A DNA stretch of 64,000 nt, taken from assembly GCF_000512695.2 (NCBI RefSeq), contig NZ_AZRW02000015.1, positions 1-64,000 of the forward strand, read 5' to 3'. Shown here one piece after another: positions 53,597 to 63,195 of this stretch. Every line of letters begins with the position of its first letter. Positions within the stretch are counted from its first letter, which is position 1. Position numbers and translations under genes: made by a program. This DNA is from Pseudomonas sp. QTF5. GTDB taxonomy: Bacteria; Pseudomonadota; Gammaproteobacteria; Pseudomonadales; Pseudomonadaceae. The notes beneath the pieces are model-generated. The model was given only the letters and a program-made list of their open reading frames with translations, searched no databases and was not told the origin of the DNA.

Positions 53597-54889
53597 ATGA
53601 GTCAGCCCCGCGCAACCAAAGTCCTGGTAATTGGTTACGTCTGGCCCGAGCCCCGCTCTTCCGCGGCGAGCGGGCATGTCATGCAAATCCTCGAAACGTT
53701 CTTGCAGCAGGGCTGGGACATTACCTTTAGCAGCCCGGCCGGCACCGGTGAGCACCGTGCGGACTTGACCGCGCTGGGCATTCGCGAAGTGCCGATCGAG
53801 TTGAATAACAGCAGTTTCGACACCTTTGTCAGTGAACTGGCACCGGATATCGTGCTGTTCGATCAATTCATGATGGAGGAACAGTTTGGCTGGCGAGTCG
53901 AAAAACACTGCCCTGACGCCTTGCGCGTGCTGGAGACCTCCGACCTGCAAAGCCTGCGACATGCCCGGCACCAGCGGCTCAAAGATCGTTTGAAGGCCAG
54001 TGACGATGTTGATGATTTCACTGGGCTGTTCGCCCCGGCGCTGCGCGAAGAGTTCGAGCTGATGGCTGACACCGATCTGGCCAAACGGGAGATCGCCGCG
54101 TTGTATCGCTGTGACTTGAACCTGATGATCTCCGAAGTGGAGATCGAATTGCTGGTCGAGCAGTTCGGGTTGCCACGACAACTGTTGCATTGGTGCCCGT
54201 TGATGGTCGAACCGCTGCCCACCGCGTCGCCGGCGTTTGAGGAGCGTGCGCATTTTCTGAGCATCGGTAACTTCCGCCACGCGCCCAACTGGGACGCCGT
54301 GCTCTGGATGAAAACCACAATCTGGCCGCTGATCCGTGCGCAGTTGCCAGAGGCGCAACTGCATATCTATGGCGCCTATACGCCGCCCAAAGCCACCGCC
54401 TTGCACAATGCGGCCCAGGGTTTTCATGTGATGAACTGGGCGGAAGATGCCCTGCAAGTCATGTCTGCAGCCAGGGTGTGCCTGGCGCCGTTACGCTTCG
54501 GTGCGGGTATCAAGGGCAAGATTGTCGATGCAATGCTCTGTGGCACCCCGAATGTCACTACCCCCATAGGCGCCGAAGGCATGTGCGGTGAGATGCCATG
54601 GTCCGGTCATGTGGCTCGCTCGGCTCAAGCCCTGGCGGATGCAGCCGTAAAGCTGAATCAGGATAAGTTGCACTGGACTCAGGCCCAACAGGCAGGTGCT
54701 GAGTTATTGAACAAGCGTTATCGTAAAGATATCCATGGTCCGGCATTAATAGAACGTTTAGAGCGCTGTCGGAGTAACTTGCAAAGCTTGCGTAACGAAA
54801 ACTTTACCGGCAGCATGTTGCGCCATCATTTGCATAAAAGCACTCAATATATGTCGCAATGGATAGAGGCAAAAAATAGCCCACAATAA
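53597..54889 (+). CDS. GT4-type glycosyltransferase, 430 aa
   Basis: A GT-B fold protein. The N-terminal domain reads VLVIGYVWPEPRSSAASGHVMQILETF, and the C-terminal domain has FLSIGNFRHAPNWDAVLWM, LHIYGAY and the donor-site CLAPLRFGAGIKGKIVDAMLCGTPNVTT. The motif order fits family GT4 (UDP/GDP-sugar, retaining). No membrane helix. The acceptor is unknown; no other polysaccharide genes are adjacent. The last ~60 residues are less conserved-looking and basic. Confidence 0.85.
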   Translation: MSQPRATKVLVIGYVWPEPRSSAASGHVMQILETFLQQGWDITFSSPAGTGEHRADLTALGIREVPIELNNSSFDTFVSELAPDIVLFDQFMMEEQFGWRVEKHCPDALRVLETSDLQSLRHARHQRLKDRLKASDDVDDFTGLFAPALREEFELMADTDLAKREIAALYRCDLNLMISEVEIELLVEQFGLPRQLLHWCPLMVEPLPTASPAFEERAHFLSIGNFRHAPNWDAVLWMKTTIWPLIRAQLPEAQLHIYGAYTPPKATALHNAAQGFHVMNWAEDALQVMSAARVCLAPLRFGAGIKGKIVDAMLCGTPNVTTPIGAEGMCGEMPWSGHVARSAQALADAAVKLNQDKLHWTQAQQAGAELLNKRYRKDIHGPALIERLERCRSNLQSLRNENFTGSMLRHHLHKSTQYMSQWIEAKNSPQ

Positions 54890-54947
54890 CAATATTTTGA
54901 AACCACTAATCACTTGTGCAACCCCTGACCTATAACCAAGAATAAAT

Positions 54948-54986
54948 CGCCCAACAACAACTCTGGTGTTCGGGCGTTATTTTATT
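54948..54986 (+). terminator. Terminator-like hairpin after the glycosyltransferase
   Basis: CGCCCAAC and GTTCGGGCG form a stem with one bulged C and a 12-nt loop, followed by TTATTTTATT. It separates the glycosyltransferase from the PI-PLC-like gene. Confidence 0.7.
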
Positions 54987-55009
54987 CTCATATAGCAACG
55001 GACTGCATA

Positions 55010-55876
55010 ATGACAAATATATACCCCTATAAAAACTGGATGGCGGCGACATCTTCCATTGATAAGTTAACCCTCTTGGAATTGGTCTGGCCCGGCGCCC
55101 ATAACTCTGGCGTGGATTATGACTTCTCTTACCCAATCCACGTTCAACCGGCCAAACACTGGTTCGTCTGCCAGGATGGGCCATTTATCCAGCAGCTCAA
55201 CGAGGGCGTCCGGGTACTCGACCTGCGATTCCATTCAGACGAGCACTGGCTGGGCGTCAAGAAGTTCCATACGTTTCACGGCTACAAGCTGCTCAGAGGC
55301 CGATCGTTGAGCGAACTGTTCAAGAGCCTGGACTTTTTCCTCAATGAAAACCCGGATGAGTTCGTCGTGCTGGATATGCACGAACTCAAAGGCCTTGATG
55401 AAAAGCGTTTCGATTATAAAGGCTTTCATGAGGCCATCATGAGCGAACTGGGCGCGCGATTGATCCCGCTAAAAAACCGTTACTTGACATTGGGCGCACT
55501 AAAGCAAACGAGTTCCCTGCAAAGAATCGTACTTGCCGCCGATTGGCATCCGGACTTCACCTCCCCCCTGTATTGGCCGAAAATCAGAAGTGAATGGAGC
55601 GGCAGCGACGTTACTTCCCCCGAAGAGCTAAGGCAGCATATTGAAAGAACACTGCATAACCCGCCCCACAAAAACACACTCTGGTCATTATCCGCCACCA
55701 GTTATGGAGAACTCGCTGGAGTAAAACGAATCACCCAGGAATTGAACAAGTGGTTTGGTCCGGACTCTGGATGGGCGCCGAAGTGCAGCATCATCAGTGC
55801 CGACTTTATTGGAGCGACACAACTGGTCAGCTATTGCAGGGAAATCAACTTTATCAGGGGACTGCGCAAGACGTAA
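55010..55876 (+). CDS. PI-PLC X-domain-like phosphodiesterase, 288 aa
   Basis: The protein has the bacterial phosphatidylinositol-specific phospholipase C X-box: first catalytic His in WPGAHNSG (about residue 31), EGVRVLDLRFH, and second His in FHTFHGYKLL, then NPDEFVVLDMHEL. The usual Asp/Arg partners are present. There is no signal peptide, which is unusual as most relatives are exported. Substrate could be phosphoinositides or a bacterial phosphodiester. It is flanked by a terminator upstream and by the mannitol regulator 73 bp downstream, with no clear functional link. Confidence 0.82.
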   Translation: MTNIYPYKNWMAATSSIDKLTLLELVWPGAHNSGVDYDFSYPIHVQPAKHWFVCQDGPFIQQLNEGVRVLDLRFHSDEHWLGVKKFHTFHGYKLLRGRSLSELFKSLDFFLNENPDEFVVLDMHELKGLDEKRFDYKGFHEAIMSELGARLIPLKNRYLTLGALKQTSSLQRIVLAADWHPDFTSPLYWPKIRSEWSGSDVTSPEELRQHIERTLHNPPHKNTLWSLSATSYGELAGVKRITQELNKWFGPDSGWAPKCSIISADFIGATQLVSYCREINFIRGLRKT

Positions 55877-55949
55877 GGCCGGCGAACTGGAACTGTTTTG
55901 GGCGGGGGTGCATGATTGGCGTCTGAAAAACAAAAAGACCACACTGGAC

Positions 55950-56855
55950 ATGACGCGTACCGCCAGAGCTACCGATCCTTCCTACGAATTGATGGACGAC
56001 CATAACGGGTTGTCCATCATTTATCGTCAGCACGGCTTCCCCTGCCCTCTGGTGCGCTGGCATTTCCACAAGGAATACGAACTGCACCTGATCGTCGCCA
56101 GCTCTGGCAAGGTGTTTATCGGCGACTACATCGGCAACTTCTACCCCGAAAGCCTGTTCCTCACCGGCCCCAACCTGCCCCACAACTGGATCAGCCAGGT
56201 CGCCGAAGACGAAGTGGTGCCCAAGCGCGACATGCTGGTCAATTTCACTGACGAACTGTTTGAAAGCGGCCATCAGGTGTTCTCCGAACTCAAGACACTT
56301 GCACCCTTGCTGGAGCGCGCGCAGTACGGCATCGAGTTTCGCTGCAAGCGCACGATCCGCCAGGCCATGGCCTTGATGCAGCACATTGCCGACACTCAGG
56401 GCATGACCCGGCTCGGGCACTTTTTCATTCTGCTGGAGTTGCTGGCGGCGTCCGATGACTATCAGTTGCTGTCCGGTGCTACAACGCCGCAATTGGCCGA
56501 TGAACACAATATCGACCGCACCAACCGGGCGGTGGATTACATCTTTGCCCATTACGCCCGGGAATTGCCGCTGGAAGAAGTCGCCGAGCATCTGGGGCTG
56601 ACGCCGACCTACTTCAGTCGCGTGTTCAAACAGGCCACCGGCCGCTGCTTCATCGAATTCGTCAATCGCCTGCGCATCAGCAAATCCTGTGAGCTGCTGG
56701 CCGATGGCGACAAAACGGTGACCGATGTGTGTTTCGAATCGGGCTTCAATAATATTTCCAACTTCAACCGGCGTTTCCAACAGCTGAAAGGCATGACGCC
56801 GTCGCACTACCGGCGGTTGGCCGTGCAGCGTTTGACTGAGCAGAATCTAGGCTGA
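55950..56855 (+). CDS. mtlR: AraC-family mannitol regulator MtlR, 301 aa
   Basis: An N-terminal cupin-like sensor (FPCPLVRWHFHKEYELHLIVASSGKVFIGDYIGNFYP) and two C-terminal helix-turn-helix motifs (LPLEEVAEHLGLTPTYFSRVFKQATGRCFIEFVNRLRIS and VTDVCFESGFNNISNFNRRFQQLKGMTPSHYRR). Position immediately before mtlE and length (301 aa) match MtlR of P. fluorescens, the activator for mannitol, sorbitol and arabitol use. The ATG at 55950 opens the conserved part; the frame is open further upstream through the PI-PLC gene. Confidence 0.9.
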   Translation: MTRTARATDPSYELMDDHNGLSIIYRQHGFPCPLVRWHFHKEYELHLIVASSGKVFIGDYIGNFYPESLFLTGPNLPHNWISQVAEDEVVPKRDMLVNFTDELFESGHQVFSELKTLAPLLERAQYGIEFRCKRTIRQAMALMQHIADTQGMTRLGHFFILLELLAASDDYQLLSGATTPQLADEHNIDRTNRAVDYIFAHYARELPLEEVAEHLGLTPTYFSRVFKQATGRCFIEFVNRLRISKSCELLADGDKTVTDVCFESGFNNISNFNRRFQQLKGMTPSHYRRLAVQRLTEQNLG

Positions 56856-57178
56856 AGGCCTTGGTCATATGGTGATTTTCAGATCGCCTTCGCGGGCAAG
56901 CCTCGCTCAGGTACCGCAATACCCTGTAGGAGCGAGGCTTGCCCGCGAAGAGGCCGGTGAAACCTGTACAAATTCGATGCCCCCTCGCCTCTGCAACGCC
57001 TGTACTTGCATCTCCCGCCCCAAAGCCAAGTGCAAAAAAGTATCGGTCACAGTGCGATGGATGATTTGTCAGCCCATCGATTGAAGGTTGTAATCAGTGC
57101 ACATTCTTCCTCCGCAGGAAGACACAAAAACAATAACTGTCCTTCTGTAACCCTCCGGGTGCAGAAAAGGAGTGCACG
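56856..57178. other. mtlR-mtlE intergenic region
   Basis: This 323-bp gap contains a REP pair (56888-56950), then about 225 bp that must hold the mtlE promoter and MtlR sites. I could not pick a convincing -35/-10 pair or a repeated operator. AAAAGGAG lies 6 bp before the mtlE ATG. Confidence 0.6.
56888..56950. repeat. REP pair, perfect 21-bp arms
   Basis: Arms 56888-56908 and 56930-56950 (core GAGCGAGGCTTGCCCGCGAA) are exact inverted copies with a short 21-nt spacer. It separates mtlR from the mtlE promoter region. Confidence 0.9.
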
Positions 57179-58489
57179 ATGCAACCTTCGGTAAAAGCTC
57201 TGCTTGCTCTCACCTGCATGACCCTCAGTAGCGTCAGCCTCGGCGCCCAGACCCTGACCATCGCCACCGTCAACAACAGCGACATGATCCGCATGCAAAA
57301 GCTCTCGAAATCCTTCGAAGCCGAGCACCCGGACATCAAACTCAATTGGGTGGTGCTTGAAGAAAACATCCTGCGCCAACGCCTGACCACCGACATCGCT
57401 ACCCAGGGCGGACAGTTCGATGTGTTGACCATCGGCATGTACGAAGCCGCGCTCTGGGGTGCCAAGGGTTGGCTGGAACCGATGAAGGACTTGCCGGCCA
57501 GCTACGCCCTCGACGACGTGTTCCCTTCAGTGCGTGAAGGCCTTTCGGTCAAGGGCACGCTCTACGCCCTGCCGTTCTACGCGGAAAGCTCCATCACCTA
57601 TTACCGCACCGACCTGTTCAAGGACGCCGGGCTGACCATGCCCGAACGCCCGACCTGGACTCAGATCAGCGAATTTGCCGGCAAACTCACCCATAAAGAC
57701 AAAGAACAGTACGGCATCTGCCTGCGTGGCAAGGCTGGCTGGGGCGAGAACATGGCGCTGATTACCACCGTCGCTAATGCTTACGGCGCACGCTGGTTCG
57801 ATGAGCAGTGGAAACCGGAATTCACAGGCCCCGAGTGGAAGAACGCGCTGAACTTCTACGTCGACACCATGAAGAAGTCCGGCCCGCCGGGCGCGTCGAG
57901 CAACGGTTTCAACGAAAACCTGGCGCTATTTAACAGCGGCAAATGTGCGATCTGGGTCGATGCCAGCGTCGCCGGTTCGTTCGTCACCGACAAGACCCAA
58001 AGCAAGGTCAGCGATCACGTCGGCTTCACCTACGCACCGCATGAAACCACCGACAATGGTTCGGCCTGGATGTATTCCTGGGCGCTGGCCATTCCGACCA
58101 GTTCCAAGGCCAAGGACGCGGCGAAAACATTCAGCACCTGGGCCACTTCCAAGGAATACGGCGCGCTGGTCGCGGAAAAAGACGGCATTGCCAACGTGCC
58201 GCCAGGCACGCGTGCCTCGACCTACACCGAGGCCTACATGAATGCCGCGCCGTTCGCCAAGGTGACGCTGGAATCGCTGAAAGCGGCGGACCCGACCAAA
58301 CCGTCCCTCAAGCCCGTGCCCTATGTCGGCATCCAGTTGGTGACCATTCCTGAGTTCCAGGCCGTGGGCACCCAGGTCGGAAAACTGTTCTCGGCAGCGC
58401 TGATCGGCCAGACCACAGTCGACCAGGCCCTGACCGCCGCCCAGTCAACCACCGAACGTGAAATGAAGCGCGCCGGTTATCCCAAATAA
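57179..58489 (+). CDS. mtlE: Polyol ABC transporter substrate-binding protein MtlE, 436 aa
   Basis: A signal peptide (to LGAQT) precedes a family 1 solute-binding fold: TIATVNNSDMIRMQKLSKSFEAEHPDIKLNWVVLEEN, GQFDVLTIGMYE, and SEFAGKLTHKDKEQYGICLRGKAGWGENM. It delivers mannitol, sorbitol or arabitol to the MtlFGK importer. AAAAGGAG precedes the ATG. It is first in the operon and is followed by a REP hairpin, expected to let it be made in excess of the membrane subunits. Confidence 0.93.
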   Translation: MQPSVKALLALTCMTLSSVSLGAQTLTIATVNNSDMIRMQKLSKSFEAEHPDIKLNWVVLEENILRQRLTTDIATQGGQFDVLTIGMYEAALWGAKGWLEPMKDLPASYALDDVFPSVREGLSVKGTLYALPFYAESSITYYRTDLFKDAGLTMPERPTWTQISEFAGKLTHKDKEQYGICLRGKAGWGENMALITTVANAYGARWFDEQWKPEFTGPEWKNALNFYVDTMKKSGPPGASSNGFNENLALFNSGKCAIWVDASVAGSFVTDKTQSKVSDHVGFTYAPHETTDNGSAWMYSWALAIPTSSKAKDAAKTFSTWATSKEYGALVAEKDGIANVPPGTRASTYTEAYMNAAPFAKVTLESLKAADPTKPSLKPVPYVGIQLVTIPEFQAVGTQVGKLFSAALIGQTTVDQALTAAQSTTEREMKRAGYPK

Positions 58490-58500
58490 CCGCGCATCCC

Positions 58501-58594
58501 ATGTGGGAGCGGGCTTGCTCGCGAAAGCGGTTTTCCAACCGCCGAAGATGTATCGGATGTACCGACCCCTTCGCGAGCAAGCCCGCTCCCACAT
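58501..58594. repeat. REP pair between mtlE and mtlF, perfect 25-bp arms
   Basis: Arms 58501-58525 and 58570-58594 (core GTGGGAGCGGGCTTGCTCGC) are exact inverted copies, inside the operon, 12 bp after the mtlE stop and 40 bp before mtlF. The position parallels the malE-malF REP of E. coli. Confidence 0.93.
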
Positions 58595-58633
58595 TTGATC
58601 TTCATTTGTCTGTTCTTAATCGGTTCTTTCGCC

Positions 58634-59560
58634 ATGAATATTTCAACTGTCAAAGCTCACATGGACATCCCCCAACCGGTGCGTAAAAGCCGGTTGACCA
58701 ACCCCGGCTGGTTTCTGGTCAGCCCCTCGGTTGCGTTGTTGCTGCTGTGGATGATCGTGCCGCTGGGCATGACCGTTTACTTTTCAATGATTCGCTACAA
58801 TCTGCTCTACCCCGGTGAAAACCAGTTCGTGGGGCTGGAGAACTTCAGCTACTTTCTGAGCGACTCGGGCTTCCTGCCCGGTGCCACCAACACCCTGTTA
58901 CTGGTGGGCAGCGTGCTGCTGATCAGCGTGGTGTTCGGGGTGTTGATCAGCGCGTTGCTGGAGGCCAGTGAGTTTCTCGGTCGCGGCATCGTGCGGGTGA
59001 TGTTGATCTCGCCGTTTTTCATCATGCCCACCGTCGGTGCGCTGATCTGGAAGAACCTGATCTTTCACCCGGTCTCGGGGATTCTCGCCTACATCTGGAA
59101 ACTGTTCGGCGCGCAGCCGGTGGACTGGCTGGCGCATTACCCGTTGCTGTCGATCATCATCATTGTTTCCTGGCAATGGCTGCCCTTCGCGATCCTGATC
59201 CTGATGACCGCCATGCAGTCCCTCGATCAGGAACAGAAAGAAGCCGCGCGCCTGGACGGTGCTGGCCCCATCGCGATCTTCTGGCACCTGACCCTGCCGC
59301 ACCTGGCCCGGCCAATCGCGGTGGTGGTGATGATCGAAACCATCTTCCTGCTGTCGGTGTTCGCCGAAATATTCACCACCACCAACGGTGGCCCCGGTTA
59401 CGCCTCGACCAACCTCGCCTACCTGATCTACAACCAGGCGCTGGTGCAGTTCGACGTCGGCATGGCGTCCGCCGGTGGTTTGATCGCGGTGGTGATTGCC
59501 AACGTCGCGGCCATCGTGCTGGTGCGGATGATCGGCAAAAACCTGACAGACAAAGCCTGA
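58634..59560 (+). CDS. mtlF: Polyol ABC transporter permease MtlF, 308 aa
   Basis: A MalF-type permease with six membrane helices beginning FLVSPSVALLLLWMIVPLGMTVYFS. The cytoplasmic EAA loop is [23 protein letters not shown], which contacts the ATPase. The ATG at 58634 is chosen as the first start after the REP; an ATG at 58661 is also possible as neither has a strong ribosome-binding site. Confidence 0.92.
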   Translation: MNISTVKAHMDIPQPVRKSRLTNPGWFLVSPSVALLLLWMIVPLGMTVYFSMIRYNLLYPGENQFVGLENFSYFLSDSGFLPGATNTLLLVGSVLLISVVFGVLISALLEASEFLGRGIVRVMLISPFFIMPTVGALIWKNLIFHPVSGILAYIWKLFGAQPVDWLAHYPLLSIIIIVSWQWLPFAILILMTAMQSLDQEQKEAARLDGAGPIAIFWHLTLPHLARPIAVVVMIETIFLLSVFAEIFTTTNGGPGYASTNLAYLIYNQALVQFDVGMASAGGLIAVVIANVAAIVLVRMIGKNLTDKA

Positions 59561-59570
59561 GGCCTGCGCC

Positions 59571-60401
59571 ATGACTCTTCAACAATCCCGCCGTCTGCAA
59601 AGCCTGCTGCTGGGCACCCTGGCCTGGGCCATCGCGATCCTGATCTTCTTCCCGATCTTCTGGATGGTGATGACCAGTTTCAAAACCGAAATCGACGCGT
59701 TCGCCACACCGCCGCAGTTCATCTTCACGCCAACGCTGGAGAACTACCTGCACATCAACGAGCGCAGCGACTACTTCAGCTTCGCCTGGAACTCGGTGGT
59801 GATTTCCTTCAGCGCCACGGCCCTATGCCTGCTGATCGCGGTGCCGGCGGCCTACTCGATGGCGTTCTACGAAACCCAGCGCACCAAAGGCACCCTGCTG
59901 TGGATGCTCTCCACCAAAATGCTGCCGCCGGTGGGCGTGCTGATGCCGATCTACCTGCTGGCCAAGAGCTTTGGCCTGCTGGATACGCGGATCGCGCTGA
60001 TCGTGATTTACACGCTGATCAACCTGCCGATCGTGGTCTGGATGGTTTACACCTACTTCAAAGACATCCCCAAGGACATCCTCGAAGCCGCACGCCTGGA
60101 TGGCGCAACGCTGTGGCAGGAAATGGTCCGGGTGCTGCTGCCAATCGCCAAGGGCGGCCTCGCTTCCACGGTTTTGCTGTCGCTGATTCTGTGTTGGAAC
60201 GAGGCGTTCTGGTCGCTGAACCTGACCTCGTCCAACGCCGCGCCACTGACCGCATTGATCGCCTCGTACTCAAGCCCCGAAGGTCTGTTCTGGGCCAAGT
60301 TGTCGGCGGTGTCGACCCTGGCCTGTGCACCGATTCTGATCTTCGGCTGGATCAGCCAGAAACAATTGGTCCGCGGCCTGTCGTTCGGCGCCGTGAAATG
60401 A
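59571..60401 (+). CDS. mtlG: Polyol ABC transporter permease MtlG, 276 aa
   Basis: A MalG-type permease with six helices ([24 protein letters not shown] first) and the EAA loop [28 protein letters not shown]. It pairs with MtlF in the inner membrane. The ATG lies 10 bp past the mtlF stop, consistent with one transcript. Confidence 0.93.
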   Translation: MTLQQSRRLQSLLLGTLAWAIAILIFFPIFWMVMTSFKTEIDAFATPPQFIFTPTLENYLHINERSDYFSFAWNSVVISFSATALCLLIAVPAAYSMAFYETQRTKGTLLWMLSTKMLPPVGVLMPIYLLAKSFGLLDTRIALIVIYTLINLPIVVWMVYTYFKDIPKDILEAARLDGATLWQEMVRVLLPIAKGGLASTVLLSLILCWNEAFWSLNLTSSNAAPLTALIASYSSPEGLFWAKLSAVSTLACAPILIFGWISQKQLVRGLSFGAVK

Positions 60402-60475
60402 AAATCGCCGACCCAACGCGATCCCACAAAAAAGCCTGGCAGGCTCAACTGAATAAAAACAAACGGAGGCCCATC

Positions 60476-61579
<1,104 letters not shown>

Positions 61580-61593
61580 TCCGAGAGCATGCG

Positions 61594-63069
61594 ATGAAAC
61601 TGAATAAACACAACCTCAACCACCTCGCCCCCGAGGTGGCCCTGCCCGCCTACACCCTGAGCGATACCCGCCAAGGCATCGCGCACATCGGCGTCGGCGG
61701 TTTCCACCGCGCGCATCAGGCGTATTACACCGATGCCTTGATGAATACCGGCGAAGCGCAGGACTGGGCTATTTGCGGGGTCGGCCTGCGCGCCGAAGAC
61801 CGCCGCGCCCGGGACGATCTCAAAGAACAGGATTATCTGTTTACCCTGTTCGAACTCGGCGATGCCGATGACGCTGAAGTGCGGGTTATCGGGGCCATCC
61901 GCGACATGCTGCTGGCCGAAGACAGCGCCGAGGCGCTGATCGACAAACTCGCCGATCCAGACATCCGCATCGTCTCGCTGACCATCACCGAAGGCGGCTA
62001 TTGCATCGACGACAGCAACGGCGAGTTCATGGCGCACCTGCCGCAGGTCCAGCACGACCTGACTCACCCGAACACGCCGAAAACCGTGTTCGGTTTCCTC
62101 TGCGCCGCACTGGCCAAACGTCGTGCAGCCGGTACGCCCGCGTTCACGCTGATGTCTTGCGATAACCTGCCGCACAACGGCGCCGTGACCCGTAAAGCCC
62201 TGCTGGCATTCGCCGCCCTGCGCGATGCCGATCTGCGCGACTGGATCGAGCGCCACGTCAGCTTCCCCAACGCCATGGTCGACCGCATCACGCCGATGAC
62301 CAGCACCGAGCATCGTCTGCAACTGGCCGACAAACATGCCGTCGATGATGCCTGGCCGGTAGTCTGCGAACCGTTTGTGCAGTGGGTGCTGGAAGACAAG
62401 TTCGTCAACGGTCGCCCGGCGTGGGAAAAGGTCGGCGTGCAGTTCACCGGCGACGTCACGCCTTACGAAGAGATGAAGATCAAGCTGCTCAACGGCAGCC
62501 ATCTGGCTCTGACCTATCTGGGCTTTTTGAAGGGTTACCGCTTCGTTCACGAAACCATGAACGACCCGCTGTTCGTGCGCTACATGCGCGCCTACATGGA
62601 CCTGGACGTGACGCCGCAACTGGCGCCGGTGCCGGGGATCGACCTGACCGAGTACAAAAACACCCTGGTGGCGCGCTTATCCAACCAGGCAATTGCCGAT
62701 CAGCTGGAGAGGGTGTGTTCGGATGGTTCGTCGAAATTTCCCAAGTTCACCGTGCCGACGATCAATCGCTTGATTGCCGATGGTCAGGAGACCAAGCGTG
62801 CGGCGCTGGTAGTGGCGGCGTGGGCGCTGTACCTCAAAGGCGTGGATGAGAACGGCCAGACCTATGCAATCCCGGATCCACGGGCGGCGTTCTGTCAGGC
62901 GCTGGTGGCCGATGATGTGTTGATCACTCAACGATTGTTGGAGGTTGAGGAGATTTTCGGGACGGCGATTCCGCGTTCTCCGGAGTTTGTCGCGGCGTTC
63001 GAGTGGTGCTGTAACAGCTTGCGGGAGATTGGGGTGACGCGGACGCTCGAAAGAGTGCTCGCCACCTGA
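61594..63069 (+). CDS. mtlD: Mannitol 2-dehydrogenase MtlD, 491 aa
   Basis: A polyol-specific long-chain dehydrogenase. The catalytic Lys295, Asn300 and His303 in KIKLLNGSH are at the numbering established for the P. fluorescens enzyme. The Rossmann start is IAHIGVGGFHRAHQAYYTD and the Asp-containing NAD site is in SCDNLPHNG. It oxidises mannitol (also sorbitol, arabitol) to the ketose with NAD. It lies 14 bp after mtlK. Its TGA is inside the left arm of a long inverted repeat. Confidence 0.95.
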   Translation: MKLNKHNLNHLAPEVALPAYTLSDTRQGIAHIGVGGFHRAHQAYYTDALMNTGEAQDWAICGVGLRAEDRRARDDLKEQDYLFTLFELGDADDAEVRVIGAIRDMLLAEDSAEALIDKLADPDIRIVSLTITEGGYCIDDSNGEFMAHLPQVQHDLTHPNTPKTVFGFLCAALAKRRAAGTPAFTLMSCDNLPHNGAVTRKALLAFAALRDADLRDWIERHVSFPNAMVDRITPMTSTEHRLQLADKHAVDDAWPVVCEPFVQWVLEDKFVNGRPAWEKVGVQFTGDVTPYEEMKIKLLNGSHLALTYLGFLKGYRFVHETMNDPLFVRYMRAYMDLDVTPQLAPVPGIDLTEYKNTLVARLSNQAIADQLERVCSDGSSKFPKFTVPTINRLIADGQETKRAALVVAAWALYLKGVDENGQTYAIPDPRAAFCQALVADDVLITQRLLEVEEIFGTAIPRSPEFVAAFEWCCNSLREIGVTRTLERVLAT

Positions 63070-63178
63070 TCGTTCCCACGCTCTGCGTGGGAATGCAGCC
63101 CGGGACGCTCCGCGTCCCATCCAGAAGCGGACGCAGAGCGTCCATTGAGGCATTCCCACGCAGAGCGTGGGAACGATC
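63068..63178. repeat. Nested inverted repeat between mtlD and mtlY, perfect 28-bp outer arms
   Basis: Outer arms 63068-63095 and 63151-63178 are exact inverted copies, and each arm is itself a palindrome (TTCCCACGC-TCT-GCGTGGGAA). The spacer has two smaller stems (GGGACGCTCCGCGTCCC and GGACGCAGAGCGTCC). It is a different family from the other repeats and begins in the mtlD stop codon. Confidence 0.93.
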
Positions 63179-63195
63179 TTCGGTAGGGTGTTTCC

